DNA from: an uncultured Muribaculaceae bacterium
GTDB taxonomy: Bacteria > Bacteroidota > Bacteroidia > Bacteroidales > Muribaculaceae
Direction: 5' to 3'
Length of the DNA stretch: 64,000 bases
Assembly (NCBI GenBank): GCA_947381945.1
Contig: CANCXM010000012.1
Span: 19,155 to 83,154, forward strand
The notes under the pieces are model-generated. The model searched no databases, was not told the DNA's origin, and was given only the letters and a program-made list of their open reading frames with translations. Of this stretch, positions 16,655-25,128 are shown in pieces; the first letter of the stretch is position 1; the number at the start of each line of letters is the position of its first letter. A program made the translations under genes and the position numbers.

Positions 16655-17512
16655 ATGAAAAACCTCATATTACGAAGCATAACAGGAATCATCTATGTTG
16701 GTCTGATTTGCGCCTCTGTCCTTTTGGGCGGTTGGCCTTTCATTGTATTTTTCGGCATCATTGCAATCCTTGCTCTTGAAGAATTCTATCATCTCACCAA
16801 CGCATCGACCGGTGGAGAGAACATCACCACGCTCATCATCGATGTTGCAGGTGGCCTGATTCTGTGTGTCGGACTCGGAAGTGTCAACACAGGCGTATTG
16901 TCGCCATTCACGATGGCCGTACTCGGCGGAACATTCTTCACAGTCTATCTCCTCTACCTGATTGTGCGACTTGTTCTTCAGCTCTACAATCAGGAAGCTT
17001 CTCCGCTGACAAATCTCGCGTACTCCTACATGGGTCAGATGTATATCGCACTCCCTATCGGTCTGATGTCGATGTACTACACCCTCCCCAACGGTATGCA
17101 CCTCCTGCTTGCCATGTTTATCATGATATGGCTCAACGACACGGGTGCATTCTGCGTAGGCTCGATGATAGGTAAACACAAACTATTCCCCCGAATCTCT
17201 CCCAACAAATCATGGGAAGGCTTCTTCGGTGGAGTTGTGTTCGCAATCGCATCGGCCTTCGTGTTCAAATACGGTTTCCCCCAATATTTCGACAATATCT
17301 CGATAGGTGGACTTTGTGGCCTCGGTGTCGTAGTCTCAGCCTTTGCCACATGGGGCGACCTTGTTGAATCGCTCATCAAACGCACGCTCGGGGTAAAGGA
17401 TTCCGGCACCCTTCTGCCCGGTCACGGGGGTATCCTCGACCGTATTGACTCCCTGCTCCTTGTGGTTCCCGCCTCGCTCCTCTATCTCACCGCCCTTCGC
17501 CTTTATTTCTAA
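16655..17512 (+). CDS. cdsA: Phosphatidate cytidylyltransferase CdsA
   Basis: 285 aa. Makes CDP-diacylglycerol from phosphatidate and CTP, the branch point of phospholipid synthesis. The protein is almost wholly membrane-embedded (about seven to eight helices). The CDS signature is at the C-terminus: GDLVESLIKRTLGVKDSGTLLPGHGGILDRIDS, with metal-binding Asp residues; upstream lies FPRISPNKSWEGFFGG. The start at 16655 follows the -7 box. A single-gene unit before the GH13 gene. Confidence 0.95.
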   Translation: MKNLILRSITGIIYVGLICASVLLGGWPFIVFFGIIAILALEEFYHLTNASTGGENITTLIIDVAGGLILCVGLGSVNTGVLSPFTMAVLGGTFFTVYLLYLIVRLVLQLYNQEASPLTNLAYSYMGQMYIALPIGLMSMYYTLPNGMHLLLAMFIMIWLNDTGAFCVGSMIGKHKLFPRISPNKSWEGFFGGVVFAIASAFVFKYGFPQYFDNISIGGLCGLGVVVSAFATWGDLVESLIKRTLGVKDSGTLLPGHGGILDRIDSLLLVVPASLLYLTALRLYF

Positions 17513-17553
17513 TTTGTTTCCATCATACTTACATTTTTAAGCTTTTACACTAA

Positions 17554-18990
17554 ATGAAAAAAATCTTATGCTTCGCCTTTGCCGGAGCCGGTCTGCTTGC
17601 AGCCTGTAGCCCGGGTAAAGACACTATGGCAACCGCCGACACGAACGACGACGTAATCCTCCACGCCTGGTCATGGTCATTCGACACCATCGCTGCCAAC
17701 ATGAAGGATATCGCCGATGCCGGATATGCCTACGTCCAGACCTCTCCTGCCAACACCTGCTTTGTAGGTGAGAACGGTGGCATGGCCCTTTTCTCCCAAC
17801 CCGGTGACTCCGTAGCCGGAAAATGGTACTATTACTATCAGCCTACAGATTGGAAAATCGGCAACTATCTCCTCGGAAACCGCGACCAGTTCAAGGCAAT
17901 GATGGACAGCGCTGCAAAATACAATGTGAAAGTGATTGTCGATGTGCTTCCAAACCACACCGCGATAGACCATACAGCCGTCCTCCCCTCGCTTGACGAA
18001 GCAGTCGGTGGCCATGACAAACTCTATCATGCCAACGGTTTCACTCCCATCAAGGATTACAATGACCGTTACGAATGTACAACCGGCGAAATGGGTGGTC
18101 TGCCTGACGTCAACACTGAGAATCCTGATTTCCAGCACTACTACATGACCTACGTCAACGACCTTCTCAGCCTTGGCGTGAAGGGTTTCCGCTATGACAC
18201 GGCCAAGCATATCGGCCTCCCCTCCGATCCCCTCGACAGCCTTGCAACCCGCAACAATTTCTGGGATGTGGCAACCGGACGTGAGGAAGTGAAGGGTCTC
18301 AAACTTGCCGTTCCCGCAGACTCACTCTTCATATATGGCGAGGTGCTTCAGGACAAGAATGTCAAGGAAACCGAATATGCGGAATACATGGATCTCACCG
18401 CAAGTGCCTACGGTCATGCACTCCGTACCGTACTCGACAAGGCTGATTTCTCTGCAGATTCGCTTCTAAACTGGCACCATCCTGTCGATGGCAAGCACCT
18501 TGTCACCTGGGTAGAGTCGCACGACACATACGCAAACGAACATGAATCAGCCGGTCTGACCGATGAACAGATCCGCATGGGTTGGGTGTTCCTCGCAGCA
18601 CGTCAGAACGGTACTCCCCTCTTCTTCAGCCGTCCCGCCGGAAGCACCCGCGACAACTATTGGGGCAACAACCGCGTAGGAGCACGTGGCAACGATGAGT
18701 TCAAGCACCCGGAAGTAGTGGCAGTCAATAAATTCCGTCGCGACATGAAAGGTCAGCCCGAAACCATCTCCACCGCCAACAACGGCACAGTTATCGAGGT
18801 TGCCCGTGGCAATGCGGGAGCAGCGCTGATCAACATCTCCTCCGCAGCGCAGACAGTCGAGGGACTTGATACCACTCTCGCTGACGGCGATTATCAAGAC
18901 GCTGTCAACGGCACTTCATTCTCTGTCAAGGATGGCAAACTCAGCGGAACGCTCTCACCCTACACCTCATATCTTCTCTACAGCAAATAA
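17554..18990 (+). CDS. GH13 alpha-amylase-type lipoprotein
   Basis: 478 aa. Signal with lipobox LLAAC (Cys18), so a lipid-anchored envelope enzyme. The GH13 barrel is intact: region I VDVLPNH (D130-H135), region II GFRYDTAKH (nucleophile D215), region III YGEVLQ (acid/base E263), region IV VESHDT (H323-D324). The N-terminus ILHAWSWSF is typical of bacterial alpha-amylases acting on alpha-1,4-glucans. A C-terminal beta-sandwich spans about 390-478. It stands alone rather than in a Sus locus, suggesting periplasmic or surface maltooligosaccharide or starch trimming. Confidence 0.92.
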   Translation: MKKILCFAFAGAGLLAACSPGKDTMATADTNDDVILHAWSWSFDTIAANMKDIADAGYAYVQTSPANTCFVGENGGMALFSQPGDSVAGKWYYYYQPTDWKIGNYLLGNRDQFKAMMDSAAKYNVKVIVDVLPNHTAIDHTAVLPSLDEAVGGHDKLYHANGFTPIKDYNDRYECTTGEMGGLPDVNTENPDFQHYYMTYVNDLLSLGVKGFRYDTAKHIGLPSDPLDSLATRNNFWDVATGREEVKGLKLAVPADSLFIYGEVLQDKNVKETEYAEYMDLTASAYGHALRTVLDKADFSADSLLNWHHPVDGKHLVTWVESHDTYANEHESAGLTDEQIRMGWVFLAARQNGTPLFFSRPAGSTRDNYWGNNRVGARGNDEFKHPEVVAVNKFRRDMKGQPETISTANNGTVIEVARGNAGAALINISSAAQTVEGLDTTLADGDYQDAVNGTSFSVKDGKLSGTLSPYTSYLLYSK

Positions 18991-19020
18991 TCCGGTCAAA
19001 ACCGGCAATAATTACAACGC

Positions 19021-19055
19021 ACAAGGCGCTGATGCATAAAGCATTGGCGCCTTGT
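19021..19055 (+). terminator. Hairpin terminator after the GH13 gene
   Basis: ACAAGGCGC / GCGCCTTGT with an inner ATGC/GCAT, 30 nt after the stop; followed by a short T-rich tract. Confidence 0.7.
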
Positions 19056-19112
19056 GAACTTTTAGCGGCATAAAATTGTTTGCAAAATAGTAAAAAATTA
19101 TAAAATAAATCG

Positions 19113-19120
19113 TAAATTTG
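19113..19120 (+). promoter_or_regulatory. -7 box upstream of the small winged-helix gene
   Basis: TAAATTTG fits TAnnTTTG and implies a leader of about 100 nt before 19229. The leader has no obvious strong hairpin. Confidence 0.45.
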
Positions 19121-19228
19121 TAGGGAAACGCTAAGACACATAATTAATTGTAAAAGCTACAAATCACCCTACGCATATAACTTTTGACTAATCCAATAAC
19201 TTTTGTGTAATTTAAATTCTCAACAACA

Positions 19229-19447
19229 ATGAACACTGACACTATCGGCTTGAACGCAGGAAGCGTATGGGCCGCCCTTAACGAAGCGGAAGCACTTGGT
19301 ACCAAGCAGCTCAAAAAGAATGCCAAGATAAAGACCGAAAAGGAACTCTACGCCGCACTCGGATGGCTTGCCCGTGAAGGGAAAATCAAGTTCGAAGAGA
19401 GCGAGGATGGCAAGGAGCTTATCGTTTCCCTCGTGCAGAACATGTAA
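19229..19447 (+). CDS. Small winged-helix domain protein (DUF2582 type)
   Basis: 72 aa. The whole protein is one winged-helix domain: GSVWAALNEAEALGTKQLKKNAKI as helices one and two, TEKELYAALGWLAREGKIKFE as the recognition helix and start of the wing, and a short C-terminal strand. It matches the DUF2582 winged-helix family that is common and conserved in Bacteroidetes. Its target is not known. It has its own promoter and a terminator right after it, so it is expressed alone. Confidence 0.8.
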   Translation: MNTDTIGLNAGSVWAALNEAEALGTKQLKKNAKIKTEKELYAALGWLAREGKIKFEESEDGKELIVSLVQNM

Positions 19448-19513
19448 AAAGCATTTAGTCCCGCTGTCATGAACGGTAATATATTGCTCATGATGCGGAG
19501 GCTTCCCATTTTC

Positions 19514-19544
19514 CTCCTGCCGGAAACACTCTTTTCGGCAGGAG
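19514..19544 (+). terminator. Intrinsic terminator after the winged-helix gene
   Basis: CTCCTGCCG / CGGCAGGAG, 13-nt loop, then ATTTTG. It separates the winged-helix gene from the glycosyltransferase. Confidence 0.8.
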
Positions 19545-19589
19545 ATTTTGATTGACAATCATTTTCACAACATCATATTCAACAACTTC

Positions 19590-20345
19590 ATGAATCCACT
19601 TTTTTCCATTATTACTGTAACTTACAACGCCGCCTCCACTCTGCCGGCCACGTTGCGCAGTGTGGGCGAGCAGACATGCAAACTGTTTGAATATCTTGTC
19701 ATAGACGGTGCTTCCCGCGACAACACCGTCGAGCTTGCGCGCAATTCGGGAATAGAGCAGATCTCAATCATCTCGGAGCCTGACAAGGGCTTGTATGACG
19801 CGATGAACAAGGGACTTGGCATAGCTAAAGGCGATTATGTGATATTCCTTAATGCCGGTGACTCTTTCCATAATGCGAAGACTCTCCAACTGATTGCTGA
19901 CGCTATCATGGATAATGACTACCCGGGTATTGTATATGGGCAGACACAGATAGTCGATTCAGCCCGCAAGCGCATCGGTGACCGTCATCTGACGGCTCCC
20001 TCCATCCTTACACTCGACAGCTTCAAGGATGGAATGGTGGTCTGCCACCAGGCATTTGTCGTACTTAGAAAATTGGTTGATAATTTTGACACACGCTACA
20101 GATTCTCAGCCGATTACGAGTGGTGTATCAGGTGCCTCCAGCGTTCACACCGCAACTGCTATATTGACCGCATAATCATAGACTACCTGTCGGAAGGGGT
20201 CACCACAGCCAACCATCGTGCCTCACTCTGGGAACGCTTTAAAATCATGTCGCACTATTTCGGCTTCTTCCCGACCCTCTTCCGCCACATCGGATTCTTC
20301 ATTAGAGACAGAAAAAGGAAAAGACAGGAAAAAAATAAGGTGTGA
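19590..20345 (+). CDS. Family 2 glycosyltransferase
   Basis: 251 aa. GT-A fold: FSIITVTYNAASTLPATLRS at the N-terminus, then VIDGASRDNTVE and EPDKGLYDAMNKGL; the metal site is in the FLNAGDSF region (DxD-like), and DYEWCIRCL lies in the acceptor half. Such enzymes move sugars from nucleotide donors to surface glycans. A short basic hydrophobic C-terminus (FFIRDRKRKRQ) suggests membrane association. The start at 19590 is preferred over 19548 because the family begins at the FSIITV strand. No other glycan-assembly gene is nearby. Confidence 0.88.
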   Translation: MNPLFSIITVTYNAASTLPATLRSVGEQTCKLFEYLVIDGASRDNTVELARNSGIEQISIISEPDKGLYDAMNKGLGIAKGDYVIFLNAGDSFHNAKTLQLIADAIMDNDYPGIVYGQTQIVDSARKRIGDRHLTAPSILTLDSFKDGMVVCHQAFVVLRKLVDNFDTRYRFSADYEWCIRCLQRSHRNCYIDRIIIDYLSEGVTTANHRASLWERFKIMSHYFGFFPTLFRHIGFFIRDRKRKRQEKNKV

Positions 20346-20363
20346 TTTGCATTATCGCACCTT
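20337..20363. terminator. Bidirectional terminator between GT2 and ruvC
   Basis: AAGGTG-tGAT / ATCgCACCTT with a 7-nt loop. T residues follow on both strands, best on the minus side (seven), so it can end both convergent transcripts. The 180 bp between it and the ruvC stop hold no credible gene. Confidence 0.7.
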
Positions 20364-20543
20364 TTCCGTTCTTTTATGGCATAACTTTGCTGCATGAAAC
20401 ACTACTCCCCACAAAACCAATCTTTTCATCCGGCAAACTCCAACCTAAATCCACCACTCTCATGAAATCCTCTCTCCATCTCCGCCTCTCAGAATTCACC
20501 TCGTCATCACCGGCAATTCCGGTCTTTCTGCTGCTCCCCGAAC

Positions 20544-21116
20544 CTACTTCACACGGTCCGGGTTCTTTGCCACAAAATCTTTCCACGACTTCGGGCCTCC
20601 CGACGGTATCGGGCGCGATGACTCGTAGTGATGGCAAAGTGCGGCCGCGAGTGCGTCGGTCGCGTCCAGCTCTATGTCCAGTTTATCAGGCGATATATTC
20701 AGGATTCTTCTGAGCATTTCGCGCACTTGCTCCTTGCTTGCAGCTCCGCTGCCGGTAATTGCCATTTTTATCTTTCGCGGCTCATATTCCGTAATCGGAA
20801 TGTCGCGCGACAGGGCAGCAGCCATAGCCACACCCTGCGCACGTCCGAGTTTCAGCATCGACTGCACATTCTTCCCGAAAAACGGAGCCTCTATCGCCAT
20901 CTCGTCAGGCAGGAATTGCTCTACAAGTCCAAGTACACGCTCATGGATGCGCAGCAACCTAAGGTAGTGACTGTCGAACTTATTGAGCTTCACAACACCC
21001 AAAGCAATCAGTTCGGGCTTCTTTCCCTTGATGCCGAGAATACCATAGCCCATCACGTTTGTGCCGGGGTCAATTCCGATAATTATTTTGTCGTGACTGT
21101 CAGCCATCGTTCTCAT
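20544..21116 (-). CDS. ruvC: Holliday junction endonuclease RuvC
   Basis: 190 aa. Resolves Holliday junctions as a dimer with RuvAB. The four catalytic acids can be placed: D16 in IGIDPGTN, E76 in AIEAPFFG, D151 and D154 in [14 protein letters not shown]. Length is normal. The start overlaps the stop of the preceding DUF4286 gene by 4 nt, showing coupling. A second ATG (residue 4) is possible. Confidence 0.95.
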   Translation of the reverse strand: MRTMADSHDKIIIGIDPGTNVMGYGILGIKGKKPELIALGVVKLNKFDSHYLRLLRIHERVLGLVEQFLPDEMAIEAPFFGKNVQSMLKLGRAQGVAMAAALSRDIPITEYEPRKIKMAITGSGAASKEQVREMLRRILNISPDKLDIELDATDALAAALCHHYESSRPIPSGGPKSWKDFVAKNPDRVK

Positions 21117-21424
21117 TCCAAAGGAAGTTCTTCCATGTAAGTCGTGAAAAATACAACCCCCTCGCCGAAACGGCGCTGAAGCTCACCGCGCAGTGCGGCC
21201 CCCTCCCCGTCATGCCACTTCACTGCATTCTCGGCCGTCTCAGCCTCGAAACTTACGGCATAGCTCACACAATCCTCCTGCACCTCGATGAGCAGAGCTG
21301 CGAAACGCGGTGACGACAAAAGACCGGAAGCCACGGCCGAGGGGATATAATCGCGACGCACCCAAGCCTTGAAGTGATTATCGAGACTTGTATGGACATG
21401 AAAACTTGTGTTAAGTATAAGCAT
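21113..21424 (-). CDS. DUF4286 family protein
   Basis: 103 aa. A ferredoxin-like alpha/beta protein: [13 protein letters not shown], then [35 protein letters not shown] and [13 protein letters not shown]. These match DUF4286, a small family conserved in Bacteroidetes and often beside ruvC. Its role is unknown; the fold resembles stress-type dimeric alpha/beta-barrel proteins. It lies in a unit cstA-DUF4286-ruvC, with gaps of 36 nt and a 4-nt overlap. Confidence 0.82.
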   Translation of the reverse strand: MLILNTSFHVHTSLDNHFKAWVRRDYIPSAVASGLLSSPRFAALLIEVQEDCVSYAVSFEAETAENAVKWHDGEGAALRGELQRRFGEGVVFFTTYMEELPLE

Positions 21425-21460
21425 TGTTCTATTAGTTTTTCAATGAAGTTTATAACTGAA

Positions 21461-22903
21461 TCATGCCACACTCTCTTCCTCCGGGATGAGAACCTTTGGA
21501 CTCACACGGGTATTGGCAAGGAATCCAAAACCGACGGTGGTGATGGCAGCAAGTGTGAAGGCCAGAATCTTGTTTTCAATTCCGAAGAACTGCGGTGATA
21601 CGAAGACAAAACAAGTGACCACGAATGTCATGGCAATCGCCGGGATAAGCGCAACCCAGTAGTTTGATTTCCGGCGCGCAAGCCAGACATAGATTGTCCA
21701 AAGAACCACAGCAGCCAGAGTCTGATTGGCCCAGGCGAAATAACGCCATATAATGTCGAAATTGACCAGTGTGATGGAATATCCGACAACGAAAAGCGGA
21801 ATGCAGACTGCGAAACGCTTCACAATCGGACGCTGGTCGATATTGAAAATGTCGGCAACAATCAATCTCGCGCCACGGAAAGCCGTGTCGCCGGATGTGA
21901 TGGGTGCCACAACCACTCCGAGCAGGGCGAGTATGGCACCGACCTTACCGAGAGTCGTATTGGAAATCACATCAACAGCCCAGGCGGCATTGCCACCGTT
22001 TGCAGCAAGCTGTTCGCCAAGTTCTGTCGGCCCGTGGAAGAAGGCCATAGCGATAGCAGCCCAGATAAGGGCTATGATGCTTTCGGAAATCATGGAACCG
22101 TAGAAGACCGAACGGCATTTCTTCTCACTCTCAATGCAACGGGCCATCAATGGTGACTGAGTGGCATGGAAACCTGAAATTGCACCGCAGGCAATAGTAA
22201 TGAAGAGCGTCGGGACAATTGGAAGTGCCTCCGGATTGAGCTGGAAATTATGAAGGGTTGTCAGTTCAGGTATCTCATATTGGCCTGTAAGGAGTACGAT
22301 GAGAAGGCCGGCAGCCATTGCAACCAATGCCACTCCGAACACGGGATAGACCTTACCTATGACCTTGTCGACAGGGAGCATGGTGGCAAGAACATAGTAT
22401 GCAAGGATTATCCATACCCACACATTCTGACTGATGCCGGGAACCATGCTTGTGAGCAAGGAGGCAGGACTGAGGATAAAGACAGCACCGACAAGAACCA
22501 TGAGTACAATCGAGAATACCCTGACGACGGCACGGGCCGGAATTCCAAGATAAATGCCGATTATCTCAGGCAGGCTGCGGCCATCGTGGCGCATAATCAT
22601 CATACCAGACATGAAATCGTGCATTGCTCCGAAAAATATACCACCGAGAGTAATCCACAGAAAGGCTACAGGGCCGAAACATGCACCGAGTATGGCTCCG
22701 AAAATCGGTCCGGTACCGGCAATGTTGAGCAATTGGATAAGGAACACACGCCAACGGGGCAGGCGGATATAATCAACACCGTCCTCCAGACGGTCTACAG
22801 GTGTTTTGCGTTCGGGGTCAACGTCGGCCAGACGTTCGAGATAACGGCCGTAAGTGAAGTATGCCGTGACCAGAAGAGCCAGACAAATCAGAAATGTTAT
22901 CAT
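21461..22903 (-). CDS. cstA: Carbon starvation protein CstA-type transporter
   Basis: 480 aa, polytopic (about 13-15 helices). CstA signatures: VDYIRLPRWRVFLIQ, NIAGTGPIFGAILGACFGP, GAMHDFMSGMM, SGFHATQSPLMARC and PITSGDTAFRGAR. Escherichia coli CstA (peptide or pyruvate transport) is about 700 aa; the 480-aa form is the usual Bacteroidetes one, so this is not a truncation. It begins a unit that continues into DUF4286 and ruvC. Immediately upstream lies the pair of inverted hairpin elements and a CACCCTCTAACTA motif. Confidence 0.92.
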   Translation of the reverse strand: MITFLICLALLVTAYFTYGRYLERLADVDPERKTPVDRLEDGVDYIRLPRWRVFLIQLLNIAGTGPIFGAILGACFGPVAFLWITLGGIFFGAMHDFMSGMMIMRHDGRSLPEIIGIYLGIPARAVVRVFSIVLMVLVGAVFILSPASLLTSMVPGISQNVWVWIILAYYVLATMLPVDKVIGKVYPVFGVALVAMAAGLLIVLLTGQYEIPELTTLHNFQLNPEALPIVPTLFITIACGAISGFHATQSPLMARCIESEKKCRSVFYGSMISESIIALIWAAIAMAFFHGPTELGEQLAANGGNAAWAVDVISNTTLGKVGAILALLGVVVAPITSGDTAFRGARLIVADIFNIDQRPIVKRFAVCIPLFVVGYSITLVNFDIIWRYFAWANQTLAAVVLWTIYVWLARRKSNYWVALIPAIAMTFVVTCFVFVSPQFFGIENKILAFTLAAITTVGFGFLANTRVSPKVLIPEEESVA

Positions 22904-22957
22904 AATTTTTTAGAGGGTAGTTAGAGGGTGTTTAAAAACAAATGTTAAAACCAGAGT

Positions 22958-23050
22958 CCAATCTCATGAGATAGATTCCGGCATGAAAAGAGGGAGCATA
23001 GCTGTAGCTATGTGACCGATTTTCAGGACGGAAGACATCCATGAGATTGG
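22958..23050. repeat. Left hairpin of the inverted element pair
   Basis: The 5' arm (22958-22989, starting CCAATCTCATG) pairs with the 3' arm (23020-23050, ending CATGAGATTGG); most of the about 31 positions can pair. The apex is the conserved 30-mer. Confidence 0.75.
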
Positions 23051-23120
23051 ATGCCGCCGGAGTAATATTTTTTCATTTATCCATGTGCCATTTTTATGAA
23101 TTTTAATTGTTTTGCTGCAT

Positions 23121-23215
23121 GGATGTCTTTTTGGCTAAATTATTCCTAACCCTCGGTCACATAGCTACAGCTATGCTCCCTCTGGTTATGAATAATTTAT
23201 CTCAAAAATACATCC
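23121..23215. repeat. Right hairpin of the inverted element pair
   Basis: 23121-23152 (starts GGATGT, contains TAAATTATTC) pairs with 23184-23215 over about 27 of 31 positions. The stem sequence is unrelated to that of the left copy while the apex is identical. Confidence 0.75.
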
Positions 23216-23248
23216 ACTCTGGTTTAACATTTGTTATTAAACACCCTC

Positions 23249-24220
23249 TTAATCTACAATATCAAAATACCAGGGATGACGAATCATCTTCACAATTCCT
23301 TCGGTTCCTTCCATCCCGACAATGCGCGAGGCTCCACGATAACAACGCTTGGAATAATCGGGGTCATCGGCAGTCATGCGGTTCTTCTTGACAAGCCCTG
23401 AAGAATGGATATACTGACCGTCGCGGTCATATATTGCCACATGCGAGATGCGGCCATCAGGAGTGTTTGAGAAAAACAGGAGGTCGCCACGCTTAAGACC
23501 GGCTAGATCCGACGGCTCTATGCGTCGGCCTATCTCTATCTGCTGACGGGCATCGCGCAATGTGAGCACACCTTGGTCAAAATATGCAACACGCACCAAG
23601 CCGGAGCAGTCGACACTCTTGGTCGAACACGCGCCCCAAAGATAAGGAGCGCCGAGGAGCCAATGGGCAGTACTCATGGCCCTGTCCATGTCAAAGGGAC
23701 GGTCGGCCCACTTCTCGGCCGATAGGAAAGCATCAGCTCTCGCATAACCCTTACGTCCGTCCGGAAGAATGACAGAGGTGAGGGTGTCGTTGATGAAACT
23801 TCCTTCAACGATTGAGGAAAGCACAAGTTCACTAACCACATCCGCGTGGCCACGTCCGTCGGGCGTGGCATATACCTTTACTTCCGGAAGCGATATGGAT
23901 ACAAGCCGTGAGGCTTTGCGCCATGCTGACATCTCGGCATCACTCTTTTCCGCGACACTCGAAACATTCATATAGCCCTCATAGCCTTCGGGACTTTTGA
24001 TGTGAAGCCACTCTCCATCGGAATCAAGAAGTTGGAGCGGAGTGCCCATGATGGCCTGAGAGGTCATCTCGGTCGAATGGCCTTTGCCGTCACGGATACA
24101 TGCCACCGGAATCCGTACCTGTACCCACGGACTGCCATCGGTCGCATACAGTCCGGAGGCGCAAAGTATAGCAAGAGCCAGGACAATAAATTTTATCGAT
24201 AAGTTTGGAATCATTTGCAC
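23249..24220 (-). CDS. NlpC/P60 endopeptidase with SH3-like domains
   Basis: 323 aa. Signal peptide (cleavage about residue 26), two bacterial SH3-like modules (about 35-90 and 105-165), then an NlpC/P60 domain with catalytic Cys205 (VDCSGLVRV), His260 (SHVAIY) and a third polar residue at His272. Such enzymes cut gamma-D-Glu-mDAP bonds in peptidoglycan or muropeptides. The layout matches the recycling-type cell-wall endopeptidases of Bacteroidetes. The TAA stop lies at the edge of the inverted hairpin element. Confidence 0.9.
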   Translation of the reverse strand: MQMIPNLSIKFIVLALAILCASGLYATDGSPWVQVRIPVACIRDGKGHSTEMTSQAIMGTPLQLLDSDGEWLHIKSPEGYEGYMNVSSVAEKSDAEMSAWRKASRLVSISLPEVKVYATPDGRGHADVVSELVLSSIVEGSFINDTLTSVILPDGRKGYARADAFLSAEKWADRPFDMDRAMSTAHWLLGAPYLWGACSTKSVDCSGLVRVAYFDQGVLTLRDARQQIEIGRRIEPSDLAGLKRGDLLFFSNTPDGRISHVAIYDRDGQYIHSSGLVKKNRMTADDPDYSKRCYRGASRIVGMEGTEGIVKMIRHPWYFDIVD

Positions 24221-24252
24221 TGATAAATTTTCACAATATGTGATTAATCATA

Positions 24253-24260
24253 CAAAATTA
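24253..24260 (-). promoter_or_regulatory. -7 box of the NlpC/P60 gene
   Basis: Minus-strand TAATTTTG 32 nt before the start at 24220; no clear -33 TTG. Confidence 0.45.
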
Positions 24261-24345
24261 CAAAAATACCGTCAGAATAACAGCCGTCCGGGTAATAAAA
24301 TATCACAAGACGACTGTTAAAACTAAGTTTTTGTCACATTTCGGC

Positions 24346-25122
24346 TCACTTCATCCCATCAAAGAGGGTGAGCGCATTGCGGGTTGTAATCTCAGCCAAA
24401 TCAGCGGGAGATACCGACAGAATCTCTGCCACGCGGGCAGCGGTGTGCACTATGTATGCACTCTCATTGCGTTTTCCCCTATAAGGAACAGGGGCAAGAT
24501 ACGGAGCATCCGTTTCAAGCACAATCCTGTCGGCTCCGATTTCAGGGAGGACTTCAAACAGACGTGAATTCTTGAATGTCACGATTCCATTGATGCCAAA
24601 ATAGAAATCTCCGACCTCCCTTATCGCTTTCACATCATCGACGCTGCCTCCGAAGCTATGGAAAACAGCCTTCGGCTTGACAGGTTTGGATTTAAGCACG
24701 TCAAGAACTTCAGCAAGTCCCTCGCGGCAATGGATGATGAGTGGCAGATTCTTTTCCACTGCCCAATCGGCTTGAATGGAGAAGGCCTCAATCTGTTCCG
24801 AACGGAAAGTCTTGTCCCAATAGAGGTCTATGCCGACCTCTCCTACCGCAATATAATCGTCGGGATGCGCGTCAAACTCCGCCTTGACGGTCGCAAGGTC
24901 GTCGCGCCACGTCTCTCCTACTTCCGTGGGATGAAGTCCCATTGCCATATAGGTCTCATCGGGAAACGAACCGTGGAGTTCACGCATCCGACTGATGGTT
25001 GAGAGGTCAACGTTCGGGAAAATCATCTTCCCGACTTCTGCGTCAAGCGCACGGCGGACTGTCTCAATCTTTTCGGGTGCGAACTCGTCGAGATAGAGAT
25101 GTGTATGGGTGTCGATCAGCAT
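24346..25122 (-). CDS. TatD-family metal-dependent hydrolase
   Basis: 258 aa. Amidohydrolase-type TIM barrel: DTHTHLYLDEF (metal His6, His8), GEVGIDLYW (metal Glu), HCREGLAEVL (His) and ETDAPYLAP (Asp). Family members are DNases or have unsettled RNA/D-amino-acyl roles. It starts 6 nt after the prenyl synthase stop and is co-transcribed with it. Confidence 0.92.
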   Translation of the reverse strand: MLIDTHTHLYLDEFAPEKIETVRRALDAEVGKMIFPNVDLSTISRMRELHGSFPDETYMAMGLHPTEVGETWRDDLATVKAEFDAHPDDYIAVGEVGIDLYWDKTFRSEQIEAFSIQADWAVEKNLPLIIHCREGLAEVLDVLKSKPVKPKAVFHSFGGSVDDVKAIREVGDFYFGINGIVTFKNSRLFEVLPEIGADRIVLETDAPYLAPVPYRGKRNESAYIVHTAARVAEILSVSPADLAEITTRNALTLFDGMK

Positions 25123-25128
25123 GACTGA

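Larger units (their letters stand above)
22911..23252. repeat. Pair of inverted hairpin elements with shared ends and apex
   Basis: Two copies of one element face each other. Outer blocks 22920-22956 and 23213-23252 are inverted repeats (GAGGGTGTTTAA, then AACAAATGTTAAA, then CCAGAGT). Inside each copy is the same 30-bp apex, 22990-23019 and (inverted) 23153-23182, perfectly conserved and itself palindromic (CATAGCT-GT-AGCTATG). Each apex is flanked by arms that pair with each other but differ in sequence between copies, and each copy ends centrally in GACATCCATG. The block starts at the stop codon of the NlpC/P60 gene and ends before cstA. No reading frame is present. Confidence 0.8.

Noticed and set aside
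20342..20713. Plus-strand frame across the ruvC 3' end
   Set aside because: Low-complexity Ser/Pro composition and opposite to a firm ruvC call; a shadow.
21461..22903. Truncated CstA
   Set aside because: The 480-aa length is normal for Bacteroidetes members, with complete motifs and a regular end.
22911..23252. Insertion sequence
   Set aside because: No transposase frame between the inverted blocks and only about 340 bp long.
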